DNA from: Paralichthys olivaceus
Lineage: Eukaryota; Chordata; Actinopteri; Pleuronectiformes; Paralichthyidae
NCBI RefSeq assembly: GCF_024713975.1
Contig: NC_091103.1
Location: 4,096,001-4,160,000, forward strand
Length of the DNA: 64,000 nt
Direction of reading: 5' to 3'
Below, in pieces: positions 47,535 through 59,390 of the stretch. Below the pieces are notes generated by a model. That model had not been told where the DNA came from and did no database searches. It saw only the letters and a list, made by a program, of their open reading frames with translations. Position numbers and translations under genes: made by a program. Every line of letters starts with the position of its first letter. Positions within the stretch are counted from its first letter, which is position 1.

Positions 47535-50500
47535 GAGCGTAAGGATTATCGGGGGAATTTGTCGTCATGATGGTTCAGATGAGTGAAGAATGAGACTGAG
47601 GTTGATAAATCATCACAATCAAGGAAACGTTATTAGAAGTGAAGCTTTTTCAGACAATATCCACACGTCAAATAGAAAATGCCAAAACTGTTGATTGCCA
47701 TGGAGACTGTTTTACCCCAGAAAGAAATCAAGACCAAGCTTTCACAGACAGAATCCTGACAAAGTAAATCCTGCACTTTTCCTTTACTTAGTACAAACGC
47801 TCATTCGTAGTGTATTTTCTGGATCCTCTGCTCTTTCCAAACACAGCATTGATTTGCGGTGTCAGATTAGTCCGTCTGTACATGACCCTGAGGAAGCATT
47901 GCTCTGTTTTCAAATAGTAACAATAAATTGCCCACTGCAAATTTGTTTAATGGCTCATCAAGGTACAAGGGAGAATGTGGTTTAACAGTTCAGGTTCTTT
48001 GGAAAAGGTGGAGGTGGTGTTGTGTAAATATATGAGGAACGATGCAGACATCATTCATTGTCACTTGAATCTACAAGACTTCTTATGAATCAAATACAGA
48101 TCTATTACAAGTCCATACAGGCCAGAGAAATGTATCATTTAAATACTGAAAGTTGGTAAAAAAAAAAGAAAAAAAAGATATGAAGGAAATAAAAAGTCAC
48201 AGAATTCCCTCCAAAGTATATCAATTTAAGTACAGTTAAAAATGAACTTGTTGAACTTTAGCTAATTTAGAAAAGATGAAAGTTATGCTAACAGAAATAA
48301 TGAATTCACTCCTAAATGCGAAACACTTCCTGAGTTTGATTTCAGACTGGGTTTCAAAGTCTACATCAGTGTTTCCTGTTTTGTTACTGTGTGATCAGCA
48401 CAGTACTTCTGATCTAAAAGTGAGGCTGAGGCAAATAGCACTTAATAAAAGCAACATAACATGTCAAAATCGAGTTGAGGCTTAAAATGTGGATGACTGT
48501 ATAGACTTTTTAATGAACTCTGTATTATGTCATGTGTCACAGTGCCCTCACCGCAGCAGGGGGAGCTGTCTTGGTGCTGTGCGACTCCAGACTCCTCTTC
48601 CTCCTCAGCAGCTCTTTGACCGGGTCCCTTACTCTTACACCTTGGTATGGTCTGGACCTGGTCAGTGCTGGTGTTGGTGCTGGAGAAGGAACAAAAACAA
48701 AATGTGAAACTACATGGAGGATCAATCTTCTGCTGTTGTGAGCCAATCTGTGTTCTGGGTTCATAGAGTTCATGAGCATGAACCACAACATCACCCACCT
48801 TGAACTTCTTTATCCAAAAACAGAATATTTGACAATAAGTCACTTTTAGGTGCTGCTATGCCCAAAAAATTGGAAAAGGTTTTCATTTTGTTGCCACAGC
48901 AGCTAAATATTATACAGTCAAAAGCTCCAGAACAGCTTTTAATAGACTTTATTGTTGGGTTATGTCAAAATGTATGTATATATATGTATTGCAAAAGTAT
49001 TCTAAGTACTTATTTGTGTATGTTTAAGAAAAATGCAGATGACAGAAAAAATGTATAAACATACAAACGCAAAAAAGAAATGAATCAAAGAAAAATGTAT
49101 ATGAAATAAACATTTATATATATAGCATCTTCATTTAATATATATATATATATAATTATTTTATTTTGTTTTCTAATATTTTTGAGAAGTAAAATCAAAG
49201 AAACCTCCCAAGTTAGAATTACATTTATTCAGTAAATCTCGTGCAATAACTCAGCCACAGCGTTCCTCTCTGTCCACCAGAGCAGGGCAGTCATTACTTC
49301 ACAAGGCACTTGAAATAGTAAGGTTCTTACAATAGGTGCTTTAAATAATATAGAGAGAACCCCTTCAGTTCCCACAATGAGCAAACACTCGGTGAAAGTC
49401 ACTTTCATCTAACTCAACAACATATTTCGATAATATTTGATTAGTTGCATTCTAATGTCTTTGGAGGAATCGGCTGTGTTTGTTGTTTCTTTGTGAACAC
49501 TGCTGTCTCTAGCGCTGACAGTTTTTCTTCCAGGAAATAACACCGCCAGTTGCCGGTGGAGCCACACTGACGGAGACTTGAGGCTATATGGTCTCCCTGT
49601 ACCAGAGCGGCCCGGGGCCACAAAATAAATGAGAGTAATGGCGACACTTATGGAAATATATGATCAGCTATCAAACCATCTACAGGTCAACTATGAGCCC
49701 TGTGGCTCAGTTTGTCTTATGCTGGGCTGCAAAAACATTTTGGAGAAAAAAAGACTTTCCATAAAACAGCCTACTGCCTCATTTAAATGTACCATTTTCT
49801 TTGATCGCTGATGTGAAATCACTCCCAGCAGAAAATTTTAGATAGACAGAAGATCCTGTGGAATTTACGTCAAACTGTGATTAAATTCTGAATTTGTAAA
49901 TATGTGCACTTAGGCCATCAGAAATGTTGTGGCGTGTACTCAGGAATATGGTTGTTGTCATGATAGGAAAAAAAAGGTGTGTGGTCATATTTTTATGGTC
50001 ACCCCCCCCCCCCCCCCCCCGCGAGTTTTTAGTTGTGATTATAGAATATATTATAGGGACGCCAAGGTTTGTGTGTGTGTGTGTCTTGTGGGCGTGGCCT
50101 TCCACTCCTGGCACCTGGTCATTCTGCACACCTTCCATCTGCTCGTCAACCCTGCAATGCAAATACCCTGTACTCCTGCCATTCCTCGCCAGACAGTTCC
50201 ACCAGCTCAGTCGGTATAAGCTGCTTTGAACAAACCGCTAGTTACTCTAGTTACTCTAGTTACTCTAGTTACTCTTGCAAACTACTAGTGTTCATAATAC
50301 TCCTTCATGTGGCCAGGACTTCGTTGCCAGTGTCGCCTACCACCGCCTGCTGTGCCTGCCTCCCCCCTCCAATTAAACAAACACCCTGACAGAAGTCAAA
50401 TCTGATCTGCCCATGTGACTGTTCCTATTGTACAACTCAAGTCCCATTCAAACAATGACTGGGATTACTGGCATGAGATCACTCAGGAGGGTGTTGCTGT

Positions 50501-53244
50501 TGCTTTGGTAACTGACGAGTGGGCTATTTTTCAATTGGACCCATGTTGAAAGTATCATGTGTCCAAATCGCACAAAACTTGGCACTGCACTTTCCTGGGC
50601 AATGAACAATAGACATGCAAATATGAAGCTGATAAAAATGCGTTCCATATGCAGCCAGACAAACAGAAAGTCTAACTGTGAGACAGACAGACGTTTGTGG
50701 AATTAGAAGGTACTCGGTTTGACTGATTGCACACATCTGGGCGACAATCATCAGCTCAGACAGAATGAGTTTTTGTTCACCACCATGACAGTTCCCTGCC
50801 TTCTCCTCTGACCTTTATCCTGTTACTGTTGTTTCCGTCTCTCCCAGTGAGAGAGGGGGAGACCTGTGGTCCAGACTGCTGCTGTGTCTGTCCTCTATAA
50901 CCCTGGCTTTAGAACAACTTGACCTGATCTTGTCCAGACTCCTACACTGAAAAAACAAAACATATACATTCACAAAAACAGATTCCAGACAATGTTATTA
51001 AGGTAAATACGATATGAACTGAATGACCCGCTTTATATTTATTCATTTTAAAAAATCTGTTCATATCTAAAGAAAAATGTTGAGATGTTATGAAAAACTT
51101 AATGTTTATTATGTAAATAGAACTTTGAAAAATCTGTTTAATTCTACCCATTCTGTACAGCTGAGTACTGATTTAGTGATGAAATGAATCATGCATAAGT
51201 TGTCTTAAGAAAGTGCTTTTCATTTGAAAACTACATGGTTATTATGTCTGGTTTACTAGTGTTGTCTCCTTTTGGAATTACTTTAACAGAATGTTTCCTT
51301 AATGAGAAGAGGCAGAGAAGAGCAGCAGTCTGGTCAGGTTTGCTGATTGAATCATCTTTATCAAGCTAGCTTACAGTGGTGGGATGTAACCAAGTACATT
51401 TTACACATATCTTTACTTTACTTCAGTAGATTAAGTGTACTTTTCAATTTTACTCCACTACATATGTCAGCAAATATCTGTATTTTCTACTCCGCTACAC
51501 CTTTACAATGTACTGTCACACGTTCACAGATGAAGAAACACTGTAAATGGATTCAGAAGAGACTTCCATCAAAACTCAGCCATACTAATACTTAACCATC
51601 GTATTAGGGAATAGGCTGCACTTATAAAGTACTTTTACTGTTAATACTTAAAGTATATTTAAGTGGAACAATGTCTGCAATACTTTTACTTGAGTACATT
51701 TTTGTTGGTTTATGTATACTGATATGCCCACCCACTTCCAATAGAAAGGTAAAGTGCCTTCAACAAGCACTTGAATGCTTCATACTGTACATGACGTTAT
51801 GTATGAGACTAAGGCCGGGGGGGAAGTCAGTCAATGATTCCTTAAAATGACCAAATATTTGTTGTCATGGTAAAAACGTTATGAAGACCTATCCATCCAA
51901 ACAACCCCCTCCTACTGCAGACTTTGTCACTCTGTATACTGGGTCACCAGACCTCCTCCTTTTGCCCCTGTCAAAATTATGACCTCCAGAGGTTACATAA
52001 CAATAAGATGTTCGTAATAAGGTGCTGCACAAATCCCCTGTGGCGTCTCTTTTCACAGCAGAACAGTCAGGACTGGTACAGTGTGAAGCTGGTGTGAAAT
52101 TGCTCAATGTGGCGTTACAAGAGCAACTCTAGAAGGTCAGGAAATAAGGCTGTCACACAGCCAATGGTAACAACAGATTTGTAAAGATTCCTGGCACAGG
52201 ACTGAAGGAGTGTGCTGCAAACAGGGGAGTGGTTCTTATCATGACAAGTGATTTTTCAACAGTGCAAACGAAAAACCCCACAAAGACAAATGGTGCAGAA
52301 TAAAAAATAGGTTGATATATAGTAAATGATCTCTAAATTGAAAGTTATCTAAATAGAGGCTGTTGTTTTTCATACCCCTCCATTTTAAGTAAATCTCACA
52401 CATGAGCACACACAGACAAATAATCACCATGGCACATGCACGGGGACGTGACGCAAAAGAGGAAGCTCCACAGCTGTGCCGTCTTTTGCTGTAGCAGAGG
52501 TCTGTCTCCATTTTGCATATCAAGATTACAAGCCAATAGAATTATAGAGCCAACTTCCAAAATACCATCTTCCTCTTTCCAAAAGAGTCACTAGCTACAA
52601 TACTGATCCTGACATAGTTCACAACAGGAAGGATTATCGTTAGTGTTCCAAAAATCCCCCGATCATTCAGTTAGGTAGGTTATGGTGGGAGAACCACAAC
52701 CTGTGTAATGGTTATGGCTTTACCACATCTGTCTGATAAGCAAAAAAATAGTGGTAAATGAAGTTTCAACTAATAAAGTTACAACTATGGAAATGAATTA
52801 AGTTCAGCAAAATCAAATGTTTTCATCCCAGCAACCACTCATCACCTTTAGTAATCAACTCGCTCATTATCCACCGAAAACTGCAGAAATTAAATTAAAT
52901 TACCTTCTCAAAATGACATGACGCTTTTATCTGAAGCGACTTCCAATAAGTGCATTCAACCATGAGGGTACAAACCCAGAACAGCAAGAATCAAGTAAGT
53001 AAATGTAAACCTCAACGTGAAAAACTGAATTCAACACACTGTACATAGGTTTCGGTGAAACATCTTGCTGAAAACATTTTTAAGACTTTTTTTTACCTCC
53101 TTCACTTAAGTCAAACTAGGTTTAATCACCCAAATCATAGACTGTACATCAGTAAACGTTATATCAATGACAATCAACATTACGGTTCATGTAACTCATG
53201 TAAACAACAAATGATGTGATGTACTTACATTTCTCCCAGTGCAT
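42169..53244 (-). CDS. pou2af1: POU class 2 homeobox associating factor 1 (OCA-B / BOB.1 / OBF-1), five coding exons
   Basis: Minus-strand exons 53244-53229, 48679-48552, 43773-43734, 43638-43370 and 42597-42169 give 293 aa. The start reads MHWEKSP, like the MLWQKP start of the mammalian protein. Residues 14-33 (RPYQGVRVRDPVKELLRRKR) are the OCA peptide that in mammals clamps OCT1/OCT2 POU domains on ATGCAAAT. The middle has ITPWSSPEYN and LTADLYMQTLCPSYTMLTYT, matching the mammalian TPYTEY and DMYVQPVCPSYTV region. The end has GLTYLPWTQPLTT and an acidic LLDKLLEDPKEDGEVEEKD, like the mammalian IDKLL-acidic tail. The human protein is 256 aa. The nuclear coactivator role in B cells is established in mammals. 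The gene converges on pou2af3 across a 12.6-kb gap between stop codons. Confidence 0.95.
43370..43638 (-). CDS. pou2af1: pou2af1 coding exon 4
   Basis: The acceptor is 'tttgtaatccag' and the donor the consensus gtgagt, both on the minus strand. 269 nt run AFGSDSSSGSTADGG to HTPLLTNFG. Contains DLYMQTLCPSYTMLTYT, the best match to mammalian OCA-B outside the OCA peptide. Confidence 0.94.
43734..43773 (-). CDS. pou2af1: pou2af1 coding exon 3 (40 nt)
   Basis: The acceptor is 'ctttttag' and the donor 'gtattt', on the minus strand. It encodes DEVARNNLTSYTQ plus the first base of a valine. Phase 0 to 1. Needed to join exon 2 to exon 4 in frame. Same length as pou2af2 exon 3. Confidence 0.85.
43957..44047. 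repeat. (GT)n microsatellite
   Basis: About 40 GT units with a few GC interruptions. Cysteine/valine and threonine/histidine frames across it are artefacts. Confidence 0.97.
44699..44889 (-). CDS. Possible terminal coding exon inside pou2af1 intron 2, gene unknown
   Basis: On the minus strand the acceptor-like 'gcgtatctttcag' is followed by an open frame of about 63 codons ending in TAA at 44701-44699. The peptide is strongly charged: IDVVVLHDELPGGH, then EETEEREG, then VIELEGKLCLLRDQR and VKAAKMSDMVKQACRKK, and looks like a helical or coiled-coil C terminus. It shares strand with pou2af1 but is not in its frame plan and does not resemble any OCA protein. It may be the last exon of a nested gene, a transposon-derived exon or a decayed copy of an exon from elsewhere. 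I do not recognise the family. Confidence 0.35.
45547..45765 (+). repeat. Dispersed teleost repeat ('caggattacgcaaaact' family)
   Basis: 'agcaggattacgcaaaacta', 'ggatttccacaaaatttggt' and the closing 'cttggcagaggtatgcactc' are in the order typical of a common fish interspersed repeat. The middle is deleted. Confidence 0.65.
46045..46245 (+). repeat. Second copy of the same dispersed repeat family
   Basis: 'cccaagagggttttgttttc', 'ctgtctgtctgtgggattat', 'ggagcacgagccaaggaaga', 'ttttggtgcagatccgggta'. It preserves the middle part that the copy at 45547 lacks. Confidence 0.6.
47511..47537. repeat. (GA)n microsatellite
   Basis: About 13 GA units in pou2af1 intron 2. Confidence 0.95.
48552..48679 (-). 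CDS. pou2af1: pou2af1 coding exon 2, OCA peptide
   Basis: The acceptor is 'tgttccttctccag' and the donor 'gtgagg', on the minus strand. 128 nt encode PTPALTRS, then RPYQGVRVRDPVKELLRRKR, then SLESHSTKTAPPAA. Phase 1 in, 0 out. Within YQGVRVRDPVKELLRRKR the Arg-Asp replaces the Lys-Glu of mammals. Confidence 0.95.
50002..50020 (+). repeat. C19 homopolymer
   Basis: Nineteen C in a row in pou2af1 intron 1. Confidence 0.9.
50085..50395 (+). mobile_element. Possible LTR-type fragment with a 9-bp tandem repeat
   Basis: 'gggcgtggccttccactcct', 'ctcgccagacagttccacca' and 'gcctgcctcccccctccaat' recall fish LTR elements. Inside lies agttactct repeated four times (50240-50275). Ends and target duplication were not found. 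Confidence 0.25.
50512..50712 (+). repeat. Dispersed repeat with 'cacaaaacttggcactgcac'
   Basis: 'atgtgtccaaatcgcacaaa', 'caatagacatgcaaatatga', 'gacagacagacgtttgtgga'. It resembles a known kind of fish interspersed repeat and its 3' end matches 34690-34725. Confidence 0.55.
51374..51705 (+). repeat. Dispersed percomorph repeat ('agtggtggaatgtaactaag' family)
   Basis: Starts 'agtggtgggatgtaaccaag', contains 'ttactccactacatatg' and 'ctactccgctacacc', ends 'tacttttacttgagtacatt'. This run of tac/act-rich words is one of the most frequent repeats in spiny-rayed fish. A short related piece is at about 60668-60770. Confidence 0.75.
53229..53244 (-). CDS. pou2af1: pou2af1 coding exon 1 (16 nt)
   Basis: On the minus strand ATG CAC TGG GAG AAA T followed by the consensus donor gtaagt. 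The final T joins 'ca' of exon 2 to make serine: MHWEKSP. The match to the MLWQKP start of mammalian OCA-B and the phase 1 donor decided this exon, 4.5 kb from exon 2. Confidence 0.88.
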
Positions 53245-53303
53245 TCTGCTTATCTTGCTAATACGCTATAGTCAAACTGAAGAAAATCAAAGTGGCGGGT
53301 TGA

Positions 53304-53318
53304 GTGACGTGCTTTATA
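53304..53318 (-). promoter_or_regulatory. pou2af1: pou2af1 core promoter: TATA box and CRE-like site
   Basis: On the minus strand TATAAAG (53318-53312) lies about 68 bp before the ATG. It is followed at once by CACGTCA, a CRE-like half site (TGACGTG on the plus strand, 53305-53311). A TATA at this distance predicts a 5' UTR of some 35-45 bases. Inferred, no transcript data. Confidence 0.5.
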
Positions 53319-53519
53319 ACAACTGGCTAACAGTCCCCTGGGATGTCACAGTTTCTTCAACCATAAATCTCCCTGATGTATTTAGTTTCACTGCTGGTGC
53401 TATTTAAGTTGAATCATAAGTATGAGAGATATAACCTTTTTAAAAGAGTAATGCGTCGGACCCCCGGGACGGCAAAATGAAACACTGCTGAAGATGATGG
53501 AGCATTATGGTAATGTTCT

Positions 53520-53693
53520 TTACAGTAGCCCAAACTGGACAAACTAAACAGCTTTTGAGTTTTCATGACAGCAGAAGTCTACCACAGGTTTTCTTACATG
53601 TTTGGAATGGGAGGGTGAGGTGAGGGGGTAATCAGCTGCAACATGCAACTTCACCACTAGATGTCACTAAATTCTACACACTGAACCTTTAAG
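53520..53693 (-). mobile_element. GGTTCAGTGTGTA MITE, right part
   Basis: Ends 'ttcaccactagatgtcacta', 'ctacacactgaacctttaa', the reverse of the left end of the element at 39882. It lies only about 0.2 kb upstream of the pou2af1 TATA box. Confidence 0.8.
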
Positions 53694-54204
53694 TTAAACA
53701 GTGGTTCATGGTTGCAAACAAAATAACATTTATAAATGAATAAGAATCGAGAATTGATTTGATTTCGTCACTTTACAAGAGACTCCACCAGTCAAGCTCT
53801 TTATACAGGTCTTGGGGAACATGATTGCATTCCTATGTAACATTAAGTAAGATCAGAAACATGATACCAAATTAGGTTGATGTGTCGAGCTAGAGTCAAG
53901 ACATGGTTAGCCTGGTTAGCATAAAGATGGGAACCATGGGGAAGCAATAAATCAGAGCTGGATCTCTGAATTTTTCTAAATCAGAGACCAGAATTAACAA
54001 AGAGGAGCCAATTATATGTCCAACATCTATGCACAGTTCCTGATTCAGTAAAGTGCACATTCAACTCATTGCTTGTTTACTGTTAACTCTAGAGCTTTGA
54101 GTAAAGCCACACATCACAAAATATAATTTGAGCGTCTCTTCATTCAAGCATATTCTTTAATTGAAAAAGCCACCGAAAATTTGAATTTATTGCCTGTATT
54201 TTGG

Positions 54205-54302
54205 GGTTTAGCATCTTGCCCAAGGATGTTTTGGCATGAGCTGGGATTCAAGCTACTGACCTTCTGGTTGGAGGACAAACACTCTACCCCCTCAGTCACC
54301 AA
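54205..54302. repeat. Possible tRNA-related SINE fragment
   Basis: 'cttgcccaaggatgttttgg', 'gagctgggattcaagctact', 'ccttctggttggaggacaaa', 'actctaccccctcagtcacc' is a recurrent fish repeat that, read on the minus strand, resembles the A- and B-box arrangement of a tRNA-like head. Confidence 0.5.
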
Positions 54303-57300
54303 AATTGTTTGTAAGTGACTGTTTTCCTTATTTTTGATGCCTACTGACAGGTCCGGGGCACTTCAGGGGCAAACCAGCTTAGTAAGCGGGCGGGGGCCAG
54401 TGCCCCACTGGGTCTCCGTCTGCATATGAGTTCATTATTCATGACCTTTGTTTAACACAATGTTCATATTGAGCCTTTGTTTATCAAAACCTGGGGGGAA
54501 AAAAACAGATAAACCTAACCCAAAACCTATACTGCACCTTTTTAAATTGTTTCACTGTGTGCACAGGGGAATTAAACCCACATGATACAACATGTTAAGT
54601 AGTTAGTGTTGATCTGCAAATCTCTCCCTCTCTGATAGAGCCAAGTTCGCTGTTTGCTGTTTCTGAGCTAACAGTGTCCTCACCCTACCTCTGTACTTAC
54701 AATACACATACATACACACAGCTATGAAATAGTGTAGGTTGCTGTGAGTGAATGTGCAAGATATGCTTCACACACAGAAAACAGTTCAAGCATATCACAA
54801 ATGAGCCTTTAGGTAAAACATAAAGCGCATGAAGACAAATAATTACAGAGCCTTTTGAAATATTTGTCCAAGGTGGCTAATGTGTTACTACAGTGCCACA
54901 TGGAAACTCAAGACACTCCTGCTTGAAAGGCAAATAGGTGAACTTGCCAATATAAGTCGGGGCTTGTTCAGGAAGCATTGTTCATAATCGACACCTTTTT
55001 AAAACTACTTGTGAATTTATGTGTTCACCACTGGAGAGGAGCCAACAGGGGAGAGCTATGAGCCCTGCAGCTAATCTATCTGGCTGTAGGAGCCCACACT
55101 GACCTGTTTAGGAATGTGAATGGAGAATTAATCCAGCTTGTGTGTGCGTGCTACACAATCAGAAGATCTTAATAAGAGACAACAGGTTTTAGTTACTGGA
55201 AAATAAGAAGTGAGTCAATGTCAATGTGCTGATTGAGGTTCACGACCTGGTCAAAACTGATACCATGGAGAGGCCAGAATAATCCAACAGAGATCGACTC
55301 AGAAACAAGAAAGTTTAACTATGATTGAGGGTAAAATGTTTTGTTTTCTTACTTTACAAAGATTAATGTTCTTCTTGACACCTGTGTGGAATTAGCCAGG
55401 CACTATTCTCCTGAACAGATATAATGTAATATACAATATGCATGTATACAGTGGCATATACAGTTATGTGTGAGGATGGTCAACAGGTTCTCAACATGCT
55501 CTGTATGCATTTTTGTTTCAAAGGGTTTAACTTGAGGATCCTCACTTCTCCAAGCAACTGGATTAGTATCGGGCAGGGAAACATGGTATTGGAACATGTC
55601 TTATGCGCATCACAGCTAACATGCACCCATGACCGAGGGTGAAGCCCCAAACTTGCCGGGCATGTCAGGAAACAATCCTCAGAATCGTCACTAACCAAAG
55701 ACATGGTCTCCTCCAATGCAGAGCAATGTCAGATGTCTGGAAATCAACAATAGAGTGATCGATTAACTTGCCTTCAGTTCAGGCTGTGCACATTCCCTCG
55801 GTTGTTTTTATTATCACGTTCACTTAGTAATGCAGTATAATACAACAGTTCTGTTTTTAATGCATCTGTTTGACAGGTTTTAATGTATGACGTTTTAATT
55901 TAAACTTGGCAAACATGGCAAATTATAGTGCAGGTGTCCTATGAATTATACTATGCAAAGTGTTCCTCATGTTTTGTCAACCTTAATTTGTATAAATGGC
56001 ATAGATCTTTCTTCAGATTTAGATTAATAATTTGCATATAAACCTATGTACTTATGGCCAATGAGAGAGGACTATAGTTAGAAACACTTCAGGAGACCGA
56101 GCAGTGGCACATCTGCCAAAACTGCCATAAGAATAAACGCTCTGTCCAGTTAATATCTGTATATAATGTCTGTGTCAGTGGACAGAGAAGCACCGCCTGA
56201 TAAAAACAAACCACAACAAATGGAAAACAAATGCTCTGATCAAATTAGAGGGCAGAAGATCTTCACATGGAGTTGAGTTATAAAAACACTCAAAATCAAA
56301 CTTCCTTTTCATTTTAAGTGTTCTGTTCAAGCAGTTCAAGTTCATTGTCATTGCCTCTAGATAAATATATGTATATGTGTATATGCTTATAATTTCTCCT
56401 ATAGACCATGGTTCACACATTTATACGTGATGTGTGTTGACTATAAAAATATGCGGCCATAACCGTTAAAGATTAATGTTTTACAGCCCATGTTTTCAGA
56501 AAGGCACCAGGCAGTTGTCTTTCCAGTCATTTCATTGTGATTAACTTCCTCTTTCTGGGGCTTGGAAGACAGTTAGCTCAAGATCAAAGATTCCTCTGTA
56601 ATATAAAACATGAGATTACAAAACCTTTTTTTTTTAATTCATAATTATATTGTGAATTTAAAATGTAAAATTCCAGATTTATATAAAATGTTTACCAATC
56701 ACAAAAGATAATTCTGGAGGTCAAAGTAATTCAGTCTGTGTGTAAAACAGGCTCAGTTCTGTGAAGCCATCAGAGCTAAAAACAAGCATATTAGATTATA
56801 ATCTGTCCAAACTCGTACGAAAACTCCAGCACAGATGTTGTTGTTTGTGTCCACTGGAGTCAAGTTGCACAATGTTGCCGACAGTTTATATTTCTTTCAG
56901 TTTAAACAGTAAAATTATATTGCCTTAGGTCTAATCTCTTCATCTGGAGTTAACCCCTCGTCCAAAAAAAATTGTTTGATGTCGAATTCATCTCGTGAGA
57001 CTGGTTGTAAACGATTGTACATCACCTGATGTTACAAAGAAGCTGAGCAGGATCTATTTACACTCCCCTCCTCCTCCACTCGTTACGTTTTTCTCATTTT
57101 ACCTCCGTCCTCTGGAGTTTTATCTTGTTTCTTGCTCACCGTAAATCATATGCAACACACACACATGTCCACGTAGAAATATTGGATCTGGCAGTTTAAC
57201 ATTAGAAATAAAAAGCACCTTTTTTTCTTTTTCAAAATGTTATTGTCACCATCAACACAGAGGACAGCTGCAAAAATCTGGTGACTAAATTCAGTCTTGG

Positions 57301-57840
57301 GCTAATGCTGGGTTCTGAAACTGGCCCGCATGGGTTAGTCCACGTACAGCAGTGGTGCAGGAGGGAAACACCTGCATGCTCTTCAAGGTTCACTGACCAG
57401 CAACGCTCAAAAACCACATGCAGACACTTAAATGAGAGTTTGACATGTCTGTGTGTTTTCAGTGTCAAACTGACTGATAAATTCAAACTGATTTTGAATC
57501 CTAATTTGTATTGTAGGTTTTAAAAGCAAAGCAAATGACACTTATCTCATCTTTGATATACAGATGAACAAAGTTGCCCTTTTTTTTAATTTTTTTAATT
57601 TTGATGAACATTGTTGATAAGAAACCTTTTTTTTTAATCAGTTTGAAGATGTAAAGTAAACATTTAAATCACACAGGTTAGTGTGAGTCCTCAAGATCCT
57701 GGTAATGTAAGGAGGCTAAAATGACTCCGCCACGTCCGTAACTCTGCCTCCATCCCTTCCTGATCATCAAAAGACAGAGAGAAACGACTATGAATTGCAA
57801 TTTCAGACCAAGCTTCAAGTCCTTCACTCCACAATGTCCT

Positions 57841-58010
57841 GAGAGGGACTCATTTTTACATTCCTTGAAGGCTGCATTGGTTCTTAGGTTCTTCTACACA
57901 GGTCAGATAAGATCAGGTAAGGTTAAATATTTAGGTGCGATAGTTAATTAAGGGTTAATTTATTACCCCAATAAGTGTCCCTAACGCTTCAAGTGTCTGT
58001 GTGTCTGTGT
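57841..58010 (+). repeat. Local duplication, copy 1
   Basis: From 'gagagggactcatttttaca' through 'ggttcttaggttcttctaca' and 'caggtcagataagatcaggt' to the TG-rich tail. It matches copy 2 at 59242-59400 in the same order and orientation. Confidence 0.9.
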
Positions 58011-59241
58011 GAGCTTTTCAAAGACGTGAGAGCTCTGCTTCATGATGGTTCATAATGGTGTGTTCATTGTGTTCCGGTAACAGTCGTGTGGGTTTGTTTC
58101 GGGAGTGTGCGTCTGTCAGAGTGCAGATAACTGGCCTGGAGGAGTGTGTGAAAGAAAGAGTGGAGATGCAGAAAGAGAACGACCAAAACGTGAAAAAAGA
58201 AATTGAGCAACAGTTATTAAATTTGTCAGTTTGGCCTGTGGGCTGGGTTTCAGAACTGATCGTATCTCCGCTGCTTTCAGTACACTTTAAAGACCCGGGC
58301 GCCTACCTTCATCTACTGACCGAAAGACAGAGGATTCCTGTCTCCGCCTCATCAATAACTCCAATACTGACAACCTGATGTGTAAAAAGACACTTGAGGT
58401 GACTCCTTCAGAAGTGTGACCCTGCGCTCAAACTCTCTGTCAATCACTGACTCATTTAAAAAATGACTTACAAAGGCAAAGACAAAAGACAGAGCTGAAC
58501 ACTGTCAACAGTAAACATGTCAGGTCAGATAACATCTTGTGACGCATAAAAGAGAAACTGCCTGAGGACCCAACAGTGCACACAGAGTCCTCTAGGCGTC
58601 GTCCAAGAGCTGTCCTGCTCACACGTGGTCAGTTTTTAAAGTTGTGTAGATAGAACGGCAGCAGTTCACGTGTCCATTCAGATAGAAATTCACCATCGAT
58701 TCAGGTTGAATATCATCATGTTGAATCTGGGGTGTTCTTGAAAAACGTAAATTGGTGAACGAAGCAGAGGGAAACACAGTTTAATGGGAATTATATCAAA
58801 TTATTAGATGCATTGCGACAATTGTCTCATAGTGACAAACCTGGAACGGCAAAACAGTTCCACTCATCATTTCAGGGACTTTTATTGCTTTGGCTTTAGG
58901 GAAGGTAACTTTAATGTTTTAGAGGAGCTTTAATGATTTAAAAACTCCCTTTCAGTGGGTACCTGTTTTTCCTGCTCAGCACCAAACAGCAGACAGACAC
59001 AGTTAGCGGCTGTGATGAACACAGTGGAGGATATACACAAATATAAGGCAGTGGAGAGCAAGGTAATAAAATGTTGGTTTAGAAACATGACTCCAATATA
59101 ATCACGTCTGCTGGATGTGGATTTTGATAATATACTGATTAAATGTCATCGTTGCTATACATACAGCTTGTTCCTCTTCCTACACACAGAGAACGGACTC
59201 CAACAAATTTAGTGTTTCGTTAGAATGGGCACGAGACTCCA

Positions 59242-59390
59242 GAGAGGGATTCATTTCTACATTCCTTCAAGGTCCATTGGTTCTTAGGTTCTTCTACACA
59301 GGTCAGATAAGATCAGGTAAGGTTAGATATATAGGTGTGATGGTTCATTAAAGGTTCATTACCCAAATAAGTGTCGCGTAAAGTGTGTGT

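Larger units (their letters stand above)
43774..48551. other. pou2af1: pou2af1 intron 2 (4.8 kb)
   Basis: Holds a long GT microsatellite, two copies of a dispersed repeat (45547-45765 and 46045-46245), a GA microsatellite and an exon-like minus-strand frame (44699-44889), listed separately. Confidence 0.85.
48680..53228. other. pou2af1: pou2af1 intron 1 (4.5 kb)
   Basis: Contains dispersed repeats, a C19 homopolymer and a 9-bp tandem repeat (separate entries), an AT-rich simple stretch at about 49115-49155, and two octamer sites (50157-50164 and 50615-50622), the second inside a repeat. No other gene seen. Confidence 0.8.

Noticed and set aside
58055-58378. 107-codon plus-strand frame with a charged stretch
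   Set aside because: Only a short part looks helical. It has no neighbours, splice sites or promoter that support a gene, and lies between two copies of a duplicated repeat.
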